DNA from: an uncultured Bacteroidales bacterium | GTDB lineage: Bacteria; Bacteroidota; Bacteroidia; Bacteroidales; Muribaculaceae | Assembly (NCBI GenBank): GCA_902779125.1 | Contig: CACZAC010000005.1 | Location: 62,001 to 126,000 of the forward strand | Reading direction: 5' to 3' | Length of the DNA: 64,000 nucleotides | In this document: piece after piece, positions 8,696 through 18,589 of the stretch | Layout: each line of letters begins with the position of its first letter | Position numbering within the stretch: the stretch's first letter is position 1 | Translations under genes and position numbers: made by a program | Notes under the pieces: generated by a model | Told to the model about the DNA's origin: nothing | The model's database searches: none | What the model saw: only the letters and a program-made list of their open reading frames with translations

Positions 8696-11071
8696 TTAGT
8701 TGGATGACAGCAGGAAATCAATGAGAGCTGTGATGTCGGCGATAGATATGTCGTTGTCCTCGGTGAGGTCAGCGGCTTGAGCGTTGATTTCGTCATCGCC
8801 GCCCAACAGGTAGTCAATCAGTGCCGTCACGTCCGAGATGTTTACCGAACCATCATCGTTCACGTCGCCTGTGATGAAACCGGGCTCGGGCTCATCGGGG
8901 AAGACGATGGTGTAGGGCGAGGTGATATCGAGTGTCACTTGTGAGCCGCTACTGTAATATAAAGCACTGGCAAAGTATGTCCACCCGTCAGTCACATTCT
9001 CCATGTCGAACTGTACCGTTTTACGCTCGCCTGGAGCAAGCTCGATAGCTATGTTCTTACCCTGGATTTCACTGCCATAGTTACCTTGTGTTTTTTTGTA
9101 AAGCTTCAGCGAGATGTCCTCATCATAGGTGGTAGAACCATTGTTGATGACACTGATTTCAACACTGAACTTGTTGTCGGTGATGATTCCGTCAGCGCTG
9201 TTGGTTACATTGAGCACGTTAATCGAGCCGTATAGCCTGGCTGCAGGCATCTCTGCGATGGTGATGGAGCGGGACGCAATGGGATTGCTGCCGTCCTCGT
9301 TCCACGAGAAGGTGAGGGTATGGTCACCTGGCGTTGCTGGCACATACTTGAAAGGAATGTCACCGGTCTCGCCTGGCTCTAGACCCACATAGCCGGCTGC
9401 AATGAACGCACCGTCGGCAAACATGTTGAGCAATGCTCCGTTTGTCTGGCCGTTGTTGGTCATATTGACGTAGATGTCAACAGGACGGCCGTTATGCATC
9501 TTGCCCTCGAAGGTGATGTCGTTGACGGTGTATTCCTTGCTTCCGGTAGTGCCATAGCATGAATAGGCGCAGGTGTTGTTGTCGATGGTCACTTCGATAT
9601 AGTTCATATCGGAACCGACACACGGACGCCAGTTTCCGGCACCGTATTCACTGTAGATGGGAACAATGCGATAAGTGCCGCTGGTGATGTTTTGGCCGAA
9701 ACTCAATGACCTGGAGTTGGTTGACACAAAGAAACCGGGTCTGAGCGAAGGGCTATAGGTCTGATAGAGCACTTTGATAAAGGTGTCGTCCTGGTAGAGT
9801 CCCCAACCTAGACTGACGGCCATCACTTCGGACGTGTAGTTGTAATAACGTCCCGACACGACGACCGAGAACGGGAAATTGTTGCCTGAACGTGTCGTGG
9901 TGTAGCTGTCGAGGGTTACGTTGCTTGACGTGAGTTCAAACGTGTTGCTGCCGTCATGTCCCGGTTCGATGCCAATGATGGCGGCCTGTGAGAGGATGTA
10001 GCCATAGGTGCCGCTGGCACTGCCGGTGCCTTGCTCGTCAGGGTTGAGCACATTGAGCAGGAAGTATCCGTTGCTCAATCCGTTCCAACCCCAATTGATA
10101 TGGTACATGCCGTTACCGTCATAGCCGTCACAGATAAAGGCGTGTGCGCCAGTCTTCTTGCTGCCGCTGTAAATGACGGGACGACCGGAAGCCAACTCAT
10201 TGTAGAGCGCCTCTGCCCATTCCTGGCTGCTGTAGTTGTCACGGCCGATGCTGTGAGCACTGGGCTCGTAGTCAAAATAGGTGGACAGCATCATCGGTAT
10301 GCGTGTCGAGGTGGCACCCGCTGCACCCCCCAGGTAATCCATCTCAACCGACTGGGCGCAGTAGAGCGTGAGTCTCGCTGCAGCCAGGGCGGCGGCACTT
10401 GTCGTATCGTCGGACATGTAAGTGTCTTGCATCAAATTCCAGTCGAAATTCACGATGGGCAACTCGGGCATGTTAATGTGTACCGACGTAGTGGTATAGG
10501 CGGGAATGGGAGCCGTTGGGCGCTCTGGCCATTTGTAGTAGTACATGACTTGGGCCATCGCGGTGGCTACACAGCCTGCTACAGAATGCCTGCCGTTGAC
10601 ATAGGGCAGCATAATGTTGTAAGGATTGTTCTGTGACCACTCGCAGGTGAGCAGTGGTGCTATGGCAGGTCCAGCAGACAGCAGGCGTTCGGCTTTGCCG
10701 CCCTGACTCAAGGCTATCATTTGCTCGGCATAGCTGTCCAGCAGTTCTTGCATGGCCTCAGGAACCTGGTTGCTGTCGAATGTGCCCTTGTCGCTGTAGC
10801 CCAGCACAGCGGGCGCCTGGTCATCGCCCGAAACGATGACATAGCCGCTCTGACCGCTGTTGAATACATAGTAGGCTGCCTTGTCAACTGTGCCGGTGGC
10901 GTTCAGCCTGGGACCTTTCTGCACCATTCGCAACGATGTGGACGGCTTGCTCTTGCTGGCCATGAAACGTGAGGCGATAGCGCTCGCTTGACTCTCGGTG
11001 ATGGGATTAGCCATCGTGGTGAAGATGGCGATGAGGCACATCATTACCATGCATTGTCTAATTCTATTCAT
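8696..11071 (-). CDS. C10-family (streptopain/SpeB-like) cysteine protease with dockerin-like C terminus
   Basis: 791 residues. A signal peptide is followed by a Spi-type inhibitory propeptide (about 23-130, ending in the YVIVSGDDQAPAVLGYSD and MQELLDSYAEQM region) and then the C10 peptidase domain. The catalytic Cys is C167 in AGCVATAMAQVMYYYKWP; the catalytic His is H310 in GAHAFICDGYDG, followed by the family motif INWGWNG. Beta-sandwich domains follow from about 370 to 730, and the end carries GDVNDDGSVNISDVTALIDYLL plus a second loop, DLTEDNDISIADI, with atypical ligand positions. Expected to be secreted as a zymogen that cleaves extracellular protein substrates. A good minus-strand promoter lies upstream. 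The Ig-like region just before the dockerin resembles the start of the truncated protein at the left edge. Confidence 0.93.
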   Translation of the reverse strand: MNRIRQCMVMMCLIAIFTTMANPITESQASAIASRFMASKSKPSTSLRMVQKGPRLNATGTVDKAAYYVFNSGQSGYVIVSGDDQAPAVLGYSDKGTFDSNQVPEAMQELLDSYAEQMIALSQGGKAERLLSAGPAIAPLLTCEWSQNNPYNIMLPYVNGRHSVAGCVATAMAQVMYYYKWPERPTAPIPAYTTTSVHINMPELPIVNFDWNLMQDTYMSDDTTSAAALAAARLTLYCAQSVEMDYLGGAAGATSTRIPMMLSTYFDYEPSAHSIGRDNYSSQEWAEALYNELASGRPVIYSGSKKTGAHAFICDGYDGNGMYHINWGWNGLSNGYFLLNVLNPDEQGTGSASGTYGYILSQAAIIGIEPGHDGSNTFELTSSNVTLDSYTTTRSGNNFPFSVVVSGRYYNYTSEVMAVSLGWGLYQDDTFIKVLYQTYSPSLRPGFFVSTNSRSLSFGQNITSGTYRIVPIYSEYGAGNWRPCVGSDMNYIEVTIDNNTCAYSCYGTTGSKEYTVNDITFEGKMHNGRPVDIYVNMTNNGQTNGALLNMFADGAFIAAGYVGLEPGETGDIPFKYVPATPGDHTLTFSWNEDGSNPIASRSITIAEMPAARLYGSINVLNVTNSADGIITDNKFSVEISVINNGSTTYDEDISLKLYKKTQGNYGSEIQGKNIAIELAPGERKTVQFDMENVTDGWTYFASALYYSSGSQVTLDITSPYTIVFPDEPEPGFITGDVNDDGSVNISDVTALIDYLLGGDDEINAQAADLTEDNDISIADITALIDFLLSSN

Positions 11072-11155
11072 AAAACAGTTGGATTAAAAATTAATATAAT
11101 AGTATTTAGAAGCATTCTGTTCAAGTTGCGGCACTTGCCGCCATCAACTGTCATG

Positions 11156-11187
11156 CAAAGGTAACATTTTTGTCTCATTTCATCAAA
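11156..11187 (-). promoter_or_regulatory. Promoter of the C10 protease gene
   Basis: On the minus strand, TTTG (11187-11184), 20 bp, TACCTTTG (11163-11156): a full match to the Bacteroidetes consensus, with a leader of about 80 nt before the ATG at 11071. Confidence 0.75.
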
Positions 11188-11215
11188 TTGTTTTTGTGTC
11201 ATGTCGTTTCTGGAC

Positions 11216-11626
11216 TTATGGACGGCACAGCAGCAACAAGGCGCGGGCACGGTGCAGGCGCCATGCCGTGCCGTAGATGCTGTCCTCGTCACCGTAAAGC
11301 GACATCAGCGTGTAGTTGGCAAGGGCGTTGATGATGGCACTTTTCAGGTCGCTGGCGAGCGAGAGCAGCGGGCGTTTCTTCACTTCAAGGCTCAACACGA
11401 TATTTTGACTGTCAAGGTTGAAATTGATGTTTTTCCTCACGATATAGCCGCTCATGCGAGCCAGCAGGTCGTCCAGACCCTCGCGGACTCGGCGGTCAAC
11501 AATAGGTTCGTTACTCGGGTTCACGCCCCAGGCAGTGGCGTTTTCTGCGGGATGCCAGGTCCCTTCGGTGTAAATGGCTTGCTGGATTTCATCGAGATCG
11601 ATTGTCAAATCAAAACGGTATTTCAT
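11216..11626 (-). CDS. Small protein of unknown function
   Basis: 136 residues, start MKYRFDLTIDLDEIQQAIYT, no signal peptide or membrane segment. I do not recognise the family. The alternating hydrophobic pattern in the first 15 and middle 30 residues (NINFNLDSQNIVLSLEV) suggests a small alpha/beta cytoplasmic protein; the C terminus is Arg/Leu-rich. It lies 42 bp downstream of another small unknown gene on the same strand and probably shares its transcript. Similar-looking short proteins occur near Bacteroidales prophages and mobile elements, but nothing mobile is visible here. The opposite strand also has a long open frame, so coding status is likely rather than certain. Confidence 0.55.
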   Translation of the reverse strand: MKYRFDLTIDLDEIQQAIYTEGTWHPAENATAWGVNPSNEPIVDRRVREGLDDLLARMSGYIVRKNINFNLDSQNIVLSLEVKKRPLLSLASDLKSAIINALANYTLMSLYGDEDSIYGTAWRLHRARALLLLCRP

Positions 11627-11668
11627 GGTAATGTGGGTTTAAGTGGTTATTGGCTATTTGATTCATGT

Positions 11669-12142
11669 CTATCGTATGGCACGGTTGCGGGACTGCGGGC
11701 AGATTTTGGTCAGTGCAGTTGTCGGTGTGATGAAGAAACGCGAGGCGCGGCAGTGTTCCAGCACATGATTGATGGCGCGTTCAATGCTCATGCCCTGTTG
11801 TCGCAGTATCCGCACACGGTTAGTGATTTCGTTCCACATCTGGATGCGCAGGCGCGTTTCTACAAGGTCGATTTCGTCTTTCTTGTAGTCTCGGGCGTTG
11901 CAGGACTTCTTCTCGTCAGCGCTCAACAGTCGAGTCACACAGCGGTAAGCCCGCTCATAGTTCACGTGGTAATGGGGATGACCGTTGGCTATGGTAAACT
12001 CTGCGGCGGCACGGCGTGCCTTGCACAATGGCGTGCCCTGCTCAATGAGGGCGTCAAGGGTGGGGTGGTACAGCGCCAGGAATTCCTTGTCGCGCTGCAT
12101 GCACAGTTCGCGATGTTCTCGTTCTTTATTCATGTGATTCAT
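11669..12142 (-). CDS. Small basic protein of unknown function
   Basis: About 157 residues from the ATG at 12142 (MNHMNKEREHRELCMQRDKE); a second ATG at 12133 is possible. The longer frame up to 12226 runs into the promoter and is unlikely. The protein is helical, Arg-rich and Cys-containing, with a pattern NGHPHYHVNYERAYRCV in the middle. I cannot assign a function; the style is that of small orphan proteins around Bacteroidales mobile or phage DNA. It heads a two-gene unit with the 136-residue protein downstream and is transcribed divergently from the CotH array. A promoter (TTG at 12214-12212, 20 bp, TAATTTTG at 12191-12184) supports it being real. Confidence 0.6.
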   Translation of the reverse strand: MNHMNKEREHRELCMQRDKEFLALYHPTLDALIEQGTPLCKARRAAAEFTIANGHPHYHVNYERAYRCVTRLLSADEKKSCNARDYKKDEIDLVETRLRIQMWNEITNRVRILRQQGMSIERAINHVLEHCRASRFFITPTTALTKICPQSRNRAIR

Positions 12143-12183
12143 GGTAAAATTGGTGTTAAATGGTAAAACAATAATTTCGATTG

Positions 12184-12214
12184 CAAAATTACAACTAAAT
12201 TGGTGGTTTGTCAA
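12184..12214 (-). promoter_or_regulatory. Promoter of the small unknown operon
   Basis: On the minus strand, TTG 12214-12212, 20-bp spacer, TAATTTTG 12191-12184. The extension point falls about 40 bp before the ATG at 12142. Confidence 0.55.
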
Positions 12215-12375
12215 TATGATTAACATTATTTCACAATAAGGGCGTCAATAATTAATTTAGTTTTATTACTGGAAATAGTAACATTTTGTGCTTAAAATAA
12301 TGCCTATTTAGTTGCTTAATTCTTTGAATCATAAGTTTTTCATGTCTTAATATGCCTTTTTTGTCAAAAAAGTAT

Positions 12376-12383
12376 TACCTTTG
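12376..12383 (+). promoter_or_regulatory. Minus-7 element of the CotH array
   Basis: TACCTTTG followed by CAG, about 20 bp upstream of the ATG cluster at 12403-12415. No well-spaced TTTG partner is seen. It argues against the in-frame ATG at 12352, which would lie upstream of the transcript start. Confidence 0.55.
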
Positions 12384-12402
12384 CAGCTTGAAAATATATT
12401 TT

Positions 12403-14355
12403 ATGATGACTCTCATGAGTAAAAAGGATTGTTTGATGTTTCGTGACATGACTTTATTAAAGAGTCGCGGACTGTTTTTGTTGTTGGTTTTTTTTGCCTG
12501 CTGTTCTAACATTGCCCATGCCGACTACTATGTGAATTTCGCCGATGGTCATCTGCTGGTGTTCCCGTCCAGCAGCATTAGTGAAATGCAAGACAGCGCC
12601 GATGTTGTTGAGTTTACGGCAGTTGACGGTACGGTTTATTCTTATGCCAAGTCTGATGTAGCTTCTATAGACACGCAATTGACTAAGGAATTGCCTACAA
12701 TCACGTCTTACAAGTTCAATAACAAATACAACTATCAGGTCGTTACAGATGCTGTCGGAACTATTGATTTGAACCATATCAGTGTTGAAGTGATTGGTAT
12801 CGGCAAGTGGCTTACGGCATCGTTCAACTTGTCTGACGAGAATGCCTGCGCCTATGTTGACGGCAAGAAACAGACGACTAAAGAGAGCCGTCTGCACTTT
12901 GATACAGCAGTGACTTATACTGTTGGCTATCCTGGTGACATGATACTTTCCCAGGTTGGTGAGGCTCAATATGCTTTTGTGCCGTTTGGGCAGGAGTATG
13001 TCGTTGATGTGGATTTCCTGACTGACCACAGCACCACGGTTCCTCGCATCGACATCAATACCGTTGGCGGTGTGGATATTCTTAGCCGGTCTGTTTATGT
13101 TGATGCCGAAATCATTATTGATGGTGCCGGTGTCTTCCCCTCGATGACAGACTCTGTGCAGATTAAAGGACGTGGAAATACGTCGTGGACCCATGATGCC
13201 AATGCCAAGAACCCATATCGTCTTAAGTTTGCTGAAAAGGTGAAACCCCTGGGGTTGACCAAGGGCAAAAGCTGGGTGTTGCTCGCCAATAATATGGAAG
13301 CATCGATGCTGAGTAACGCTTACGGCATGAAGGCATCAAGCCTGATAGGTACTGTCGCTGCTAACCACATGATTCCAGTGGACCTGTACATCAATGGAAA
13401 GTATAGGGGAAGTTACAACTTTACTGAAAAAGTGGGATTCTCCAACAATAGTATTGACCTTGATGACGAGAGTGCGGCAGCTTTGCTTGAATTGGACAGT
13501 TATTTTGATGAAGGGTTTGGACAGAAGTTTTTTTCAACTCCTCTCAATATACCAGTTAATATCAAGGAACCGGAATTTGCCGAGGGGACAACGGTACTCA
13601 CATTCCTTGGCCTTAAAGCACGGTTTAACTCCTTTGTAAAAGGTGTCGAGAACGGCAAGGACCTTGCAAATTATGTGGATATCGATAACTTGGCTCGGTA
13701 TATGTTGGCTACTGACTTGATTTGCAACAAGGAAATTTTCCACCCCAAGAGCACATTCTGCTACTATGAGAATGCTCTTGACGGTTCCAGTAAATTGGTT
13801 TTCGGCCCAATGTGGGATCTCGACTGGGCATGTGGCTATTACTATGATCCCGTGAACACCTACTTTGAGAATCTCGTCGATTATGACTTCTTTAACAGCA
13901 ATTATAATGGTGCTCAGTATGAGTTCATGAGAAAACTGGGCGTTAACAGGAAAGTTTCGCGGCGCATGTATGAGTTGGCCAAGGAATTTAAAGAAAATGG
14001 TCTCGATGAGTTGTGTGACTTCTGTGCAGAGTATTATCAGTATGCTGAGCCCTCCCTTATCTATAGCATGAATGCTTATCCCGATAGTACCGATTATGCC
14101 GCTCAATCCCAAAAGGCTTCGGTGTGGTTCCGTGAACGGTTCAACAACATTCTCAATCGCCTCGTCGGTGAAAATGTCTTGATTGGCGATATTAATGATG
14201 ATGGCGAATTAATGGTGGATGACCTTGTCGCTTTAATTGATTATCTGCTGGATGAAGAGGTTGAAATTATCGAGGAGAATACCGACGTGAATGGCGATGG
14301 TGTAATAGACATTGATGATTTGTCAGCTTTGATAGACATGTTGTTATCGACATAA
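12403..14355 (+). CDS. Secreted CotH-kinase-like protein with dockerin-like C terminus (copy 1)
   Basis: 650 residues from the ATG at 12403; ATGs at 12406, 12415 and further in are also possible before the hydrophobic signal segment. After cleavage near HADYYV comes a short N-terminal domain (FADGHLLVFP), a beta-domain, then the CotH fold: KGRGNTSW near 252, KNPYRLKFAEKVKPLG, KSWVLLANN near 288, EKVGFSNNSIDLDDE, and FGPMWDLDWACGY near 471. These match the nucleotide- and metal-binding signatures of CotH kinases, atypical kinases first characterised on Bacillus spore coat protein. The dockerin-like tail is at 595-650 (GDINDDGELMVDDLVALIDYLL, DVNGDGVIDIDDLSALIDMLL). Target unknown; probably other exported proteins. 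First of four tandem paralogues. Confidence 0.88.
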   Translation: MMTLMSKKDCLMFRDMTLLKSRGLFLLLVFFACCSNIAHADYYVNFADGHLLVFPSSSISEMQDSADVVEFTAVDGTVYSYAKSDVASIDTQLTKELPTITSYKFNNKYNYQVVTDAVGTIDLNHISVEVIGIGKWLTASFNLSDENACAYVDGKKQTTKESRLHFDTAVTYTVGYPGDMILSQVGEAQYAFVPFGQEYVVDVDFLTDHSTTVPRIDINTVGGVDILSRSVYVDAEIIIDGAGVFPSMTDSVQIKGRGNTSWTHDANAKNPYRLKFAEKVKPLGLTKGKSWVLLANNMEASMLSNAYGMKASSLIGTVAANHMIPVDLYINGKYRGSYNFTEKVGFSNNSIDLDDESAAALLELDSYFDEGFGQKFFSTPLNIPVNIKEPEFAEGTTVLTFLGLKARFNSFVKGVENGKDLANYVDIDNLARYMLATDLICNKEIFHPKSTFCYYENALDGSSKLVFGPMWDLDWACGYYYDPVNTYFENLVDYDFFNSNYNGAQYEFMRKLGVNRKVSRRMYELAKEFKENGLDELCDFCAEYYQYAEPSLIYSMNAYPDSTDYAAQSQKASVWFRERFNNILNRLVGENVLIGDINDDGELMVDDLVALIDYLLDEEVEIIEENTDVNGDGVIDIDDLSALIDMLLST

Positions 14356-14388
14356 GACGCTTGTCGATGTGAATTTTTTATTATAGTG

Positions 14389-16280
14389 ATGAATTTTAAT
14401 TTTCAGTTTTTTTCAGAGAGCACCAAAAAAAGGTTACTATTAATTATTTCAATACTGATGTTAGGAGTGGTGCTCCCATCCCATACTGCTAAGGCAGACT
14501 ACTACCTTACATTCAGGGATGGCCGTCTCTATGTATTCCCCAGCGCATGTTACAAGAGGTTAATTAGGAATGCCAATGAGATTTCTTTTACAGCCAAAGA
14601 TGATGTGGTTTATACCTACTCGTTGAGGGATATCAAGTCGATTGATGTGCAATTGCCCAAGGAGTTGCCCGACTTCACATCCTTCAAGTTCAACAACAAG
14701 TATAACTATCAGGTGTACACCGATGCTGTCGGAACTATCACCGATGATGAGGTCAGTATCGAGGTTGCAGGAATAGGTAAGAGGCTGACCGCTAGGAGAG
14801 CAAGGTGAGCCGCCTGCGTTTCGAGAACAGCCGCACCTACGTCGTGGGTTACCCTGGCGACCTGATTCTTACACAGATTGAAGTAGGAAAATATGGGATG
14901 ATGCCGTTTGGCCATACATATAGTGTGAATGTTCATTTCTTGACGGACCATAGCACTTCTGTCCCCCGTATTGACATCAACACGGTGGGTGGCGTGAATA
15001 TACTCAATAAGGAAGATTATGTGGATGCCGAAATCATCATTGACGGTGCCGGTGTTTTTCCGTCGATGACCGACTCAGTCCAGATTAGAGGTCGAGGAAA
15101 TGATGCCTGGTCCACTGAACCTAATGCCAAGAACCCCTATCGCCTCAAGTTTGCCGAAAAAGTGAAGCCATTCGGTCTGACTAAGGGCAAGAATTGGGTG
15201 TTATTGTCCAACACTCGAAAAGGCTCAATGCTGACCAATGCCTTCGGTATGAAAGCGACGAGTTTGATAGAAACCGTGGCGCCCAATCACATTATTCCTG
15301 TTGATTTGTATTTGAATGGTAGGTACAAGGGCAGTTATAATTTCACCGAAAAGGTTGGTCTTTCCAATAACAGCGTTGACCTGGATGACGAAACCATAGC
15401 CGCCCTGCTGGAGTTGGACTTGTATTATGACGAGATTGATGGTCAGAAATTCGAATCGATGCCATACAATCTTCCTGTTAACATCAAACATCCTGATTTC
15501 GGAGATGATGAAACAGTACTCACCTTGGACATGATTCAGGAACGGTTCAATAGTTTTGTGTCTGACGTATATAATGGAGATGATTTTTCAGAACATGTCG
15601 ATATTGACCAGTTGGCGCGTTATCTGATGGTCAGTGAGTTTATTTGCAATATCGAAATGTTCCATCCCAAGAGTGTCTTCTGTTATTATGAGAATCTTCT
15701 TGATGACAGCAGCAAGTTGGTTTTCGGACCGCTTTGGGATTTGGATTGGGCTTTCGGCTATTATCGTGCAAGACCTGAAAATTATTTCAACTATTTCACG
15801 ACATCAGATTACTACACTATCTATTCTGACCTGGAGCAATATGACTTTTTTGTCGCATTGCGTAATGGGGCTGGTGTTAGCCGCCGCCTCTATGAGTTGT
15901 GGAAGGAATTCTATGGGGAGAAATTGGACGAATTATGTGAATTTTGCCAGGATTACTACAAGTATGCCAGACCTTCGTTGGACAAGAATAGGTCTCTCCA
16001 TGCTGATGACACTGATTATGCAGCCCAGACAGCTCTGGCAATCAAATGGTTCAGACAACGTGCTGATTACATTTTTGATAGGCTGAAGCTGGAGAATTGG
16101 CTGCCTGGCGATGTCAACGACGATGGTATCGTAGATATAGACGATATGGTTAAACTTGTTGATTACCTGTTGTTAGATAGTACTACTATAATTCGGGAAG
16201 ACAATTCCGACGTTGACGGTGACGGCGAGATTACAATCGAAGATCTGTCGTTGATGATTGATAATTTTTCCAATAACTGA
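14389..16280 (+). pseudogene. Broken CotH-kinase-like dockerin gene (copy 2), frameshifted by a 58-bp deletion
   Basis: The N-terminal part (14389-14808) reads signal peptide, DYYLTFRDGRLYVFP and the start of the beta-domain as far as AGIGKRLTA, then leaves frame and stops. The rest (from about 14800, open to 16280) continues ESKVSRLRFENSRTYVVGYPG in another frame, with an intact CotH core (RGRGNDAW, KNWVLLSNTRK, FGPLWDLDWAFGY) and dockerin-like end (GDVNDDGIVDIDDMVKLVDYLL). Against copy 3, exactly the 58 bp corresponding to 16708-16765 are missing between GACCGCT (ending 14793) and AGGAGAGC. As 58 is not a multiple of three, the frame shifts. The downstream frame has an ATG at 14805, but a product from there would lack a signal peptide. 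Either a recent pseudogene, a switchable locus or an assembly error; everything else is well preserved. Confidence 0.85.
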
Positions 16281-16308
16281 GAAGCGTATTGCCTGTCTTG
16301 TATAGGAT

Positions 16309-18234
16309 ATGAAAGAGGCATTTTTGCATAGCATCCATGAGCACACGAAAAGAGCGCTTTTTGTGTTGCTACTCATATTGAGTGAGTGTGCGGTTCATCA
16401 AGCTTATGCCAACACTTATGTGACTTTTTCTGATGGTCGCCTGTTTGTGTTCCCTGATACGTGTGTCCAGTCACAAACTCAAGAGGATGGTCGTCTTTCA
16501 TTTACCGCGCCCGATGGTTCGGTATATTCCTATGCTCTGGAAGAAATAGCGTCTATCGAAGAGACGCTTACCAAGGAATTGCCCGTATTCACCTCCTATA
16601 AGTTCAATAACAAGTATAACTATCAGGTGTACACCGATGCTGTCGGAACTATCACCGATGATGAGGTCAGTATCGAGGTTGCAGGAATAGGTAAGAGGCT
16701 GACCGCTACCGCTTCATTTACTTTGTCTGACGAGATTGCCCGTGCCTACGTTGACGGCAATGAGCAGGAGAGCAAGGTGAGCCGCCTGCGTTTTGAGAAC
16801 AGTCGTTCCTATGTCGTGGGCTATCCGGGTGACCTGATTCTCACCGAGGTTGAAGCGGGAAAATATGCGATGATGCCTTTTGGCCGCACCTATGGCGTGA
16901 ATGTTGATTTCCTGACTGACCACAGCACTTCTGTCCCCCGCATCGACATCAACACGGTGGACAGTGTGAACATTACCAGCAAGGATTATTATGTCGATGC
17001 TGAAATCATCATTGACGGAGCAGGTGTATTCCCCTCTATGACCGACTCGGTGCAGATTAAGGGGCGCGGTAATGAGTCTTGGTCCACCGATCCGACGTCC
17101 AAGAACCCCTACCGCTTGAAGTTTGCCAGCAAAGTAAAACCGTTCGGCTTGACCAATGGTAAAAACTGGGTATTGCTGGCCAACAAAAGAAAGGGTACAC
17201 TGCTGACCAATGCCATCGGTATGAAAGCGGCAAGTCTGATAGGCACTGTGGCTGTCAACCACATCATTCCAGTTGACCTGTATATCAATGGCACTTATAA
17301 AGGCAGTTATAATTTCACTGAAAAAGTGGGTCTGGCCAATAACAGTGTTGACCTGGATGATGAAGCCGCAGCCGCATTATTGGAGCTGGATAAGTATTAT
17401 GATGAGACGAGAAAACAGAAATTCATGTCAACACCATATAGCTTGCCGGTAAACATCAAACACCCCGACTTTAAAGAAGACAGCACCGTTCTTGATTTAG
17501 ATATAATTAGAGAACGCTTCAACAGTTTTTTGAGCGATGTATATGACGGCAAGGACTATTCCAGCCATGTTGACATGGATTATTTAGCGCGTTATCTGAT
17601 GGTCACTGACCTGATTTGCAATTTTGAGGCGTTGCATCCCAAGAGCGTTTTTTGCTATAATGAGAATCTTCTTGATGAAAATAGTAAATTTGTCTTTGGA
17701 CCGCTCTGGGATTTGGATTGGGCGTTCGGATATAACGGCTATTTCGTGAAGTATATCAACACTGATTTTTTCAGTTTCCCGTCGACTCAGCAAGAATTTT
17801 TCGCCGCTTTGCGCTATGGTTCTGATATGGGAGAACGGTATTATGGGCTCTGGAAAGAGTTTAAGGGTGAACCCCTTGAAGAACTGTGTGAATTCTGTCA
17901 GGATTATTACGATTATGCTAAACCATCCATTAACAAAAATAAGGCAGCCAATCTGGATGCTACAGATTATGGCAAACAGGTTCTACAGGCTATCAATTGG
18001 ATAAGGCAACGTTCGGATTACATTTTTGAGCAAGTAGTTCGTGAAAATTCGGTTATAGGTGATGTGAATGGTGATGGCGAAATCAGTATAGCCGATATCA
18101 ACGTCATCATCAGTATTATACTAGGTTCACAACCCAGTGAAGAAGTCATTATCCGTGCCGATGTGAATGAGGATAAAGAAATAACGGTCAATGATGTAAC
18201 GGCATTGATAGGCAAGATGGTCCCAACAGACTAA
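16309..18234 (+). CDS. Secreted CotH-kinase-like protein with dockerin-like C terminus (copy 3)
   Basis: 641 residues, ATG at 16309, 28 bp after the broken copy and without an obvious promoter, so probably co-transcribed. Signal peptide, then TYVTFSDGRLFVFPD, then the beta-domain with AGIGKRLTATASFTLSDE (the stretch deleted from copy 2). CotH signatures: KGRGNESW near 250, NGKNWVLLANKRKG, EKVGLANNSVDLDDE and FGPLWDLDWAFGY near 467. The dockerin-like tail starts near 582 (GDVNGDGEISIADINVIISIIL, then ADVNEDKEITVNDVTALIGKM); the repeat helices are less regular than in the other copies. A 99-bp block (16609-16707) is identical to copy 2. Confidence 0.9.
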   Translation: MKEAFLHSIHEHTKRALFVLLLILSECAVHQAYANTYVTFSDGRLFVFPDTCVQSQTQEDGRLSFTAPDGSVYSYALEEIASIEETLTKELPVFTSYKFNNKYNYQVYTDAVGTITDDEVSIEVAGIGKRLTATASFTLSDEIARAYVDGNEQESKVSRLRFENSRSYVVGYPGDLILTEVEAGKYAMMPFGRTYGVNVDFLTDHSTSVPRIDINTVDSVNITSKDYYVDAEIIIDGAGVFPSMTDSVQIKGRGNESWSTDPTSKNPYRLKFASKVKPFGLTNGKNWVLLANKRKGTLLTNAIGMKAASLIGTVAVNHIIPVDLYINGTYKGSYNFTEKVGLANNSVDLDDEAAAALLELDKYYDETRKQKFMSTPYSLPVNIKHPDFKEDSTVLDLDIIRERFNSFLSDVYDGKDYSSHVDMDYLARYLMVTDLICNFEALHPKSVFCYNENLLDENSKFVFGPLWDLDWAFGYNGYFVKYINTDFFSFPSTQQEFFAALRYGSDMGERYYGLWKEFKGEPLEELCEFCQDYYDYAKPSINKNKAANLDATDYGKQVLQAINWIRQRSDYIFEQVVRENSVIGDVNGDGEISIADINVIISIILGSQPSEEVIIRADVNEDKEITVNDVTALIGKMVPTD

Positions 18235-18589
18235 AACTAAACCATCAAATGCATTTTGTTCGTGCGATAAACTTATCGTTGAACAATGAAGAAACCGTTA
18301 TTACAATACGTTTCTCTATGAGTCAGAACGAAGTCCCTGTCTGTTGATGTTCGTTTGTGTGGTCATTATGCTGGCCCAAGCCCTCAAATAGCAGGATCTC
18401 TTATCCCGAAATTGCCAATGAAGCAGCTAAACCCAAAAGACGTTGGAATGGTTCCGTTAACGGTTATCAATGCCTTTGAACGCCTAAGAAGTGAGTGTCA
18501 CTTGTTTGCCAACTTTGACAGCGATGACATGTTGATGATGGATGCCCTCGTCATAAAATGCTAATCAAAATCTTTTAAAAGTGATAAAT
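18235..18589 (+). other. 355-bp interval without a convincing gene inside the CotH array
   Basis: A 69-codon frame (18355-18564) has no signal peptide, no recognisable motif and no promoter, and I do not consider it real. No clear terminator or promoter was found. The other gaps in the array are only about 30 bp, so this may be the remnant of a lost gene or hold regulation for copy 4. Confidence 0.5.

Noticed and set aside
11201..12166. 321-codon plus-strand frame across the two small unknown genes
   Set aside because: Spans the gap between two minus-strand frames that have a consensus promoter and more natural protein composition. Kept only as a caveat.
14805..16280. Reading the second part of the broken CotH copy as an independent intact gene
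   Set aside because: It starts inside the conserved beta-domain, lacks a signal peptide and aligns continuously with the upstream fragment once 58 bp are restored.
18355..18564. 69-codon frame in the gap between CotH copies 3 and 4
   Set aside because: No promoter, signal peptide or recognisable pattern; length expected by chance.
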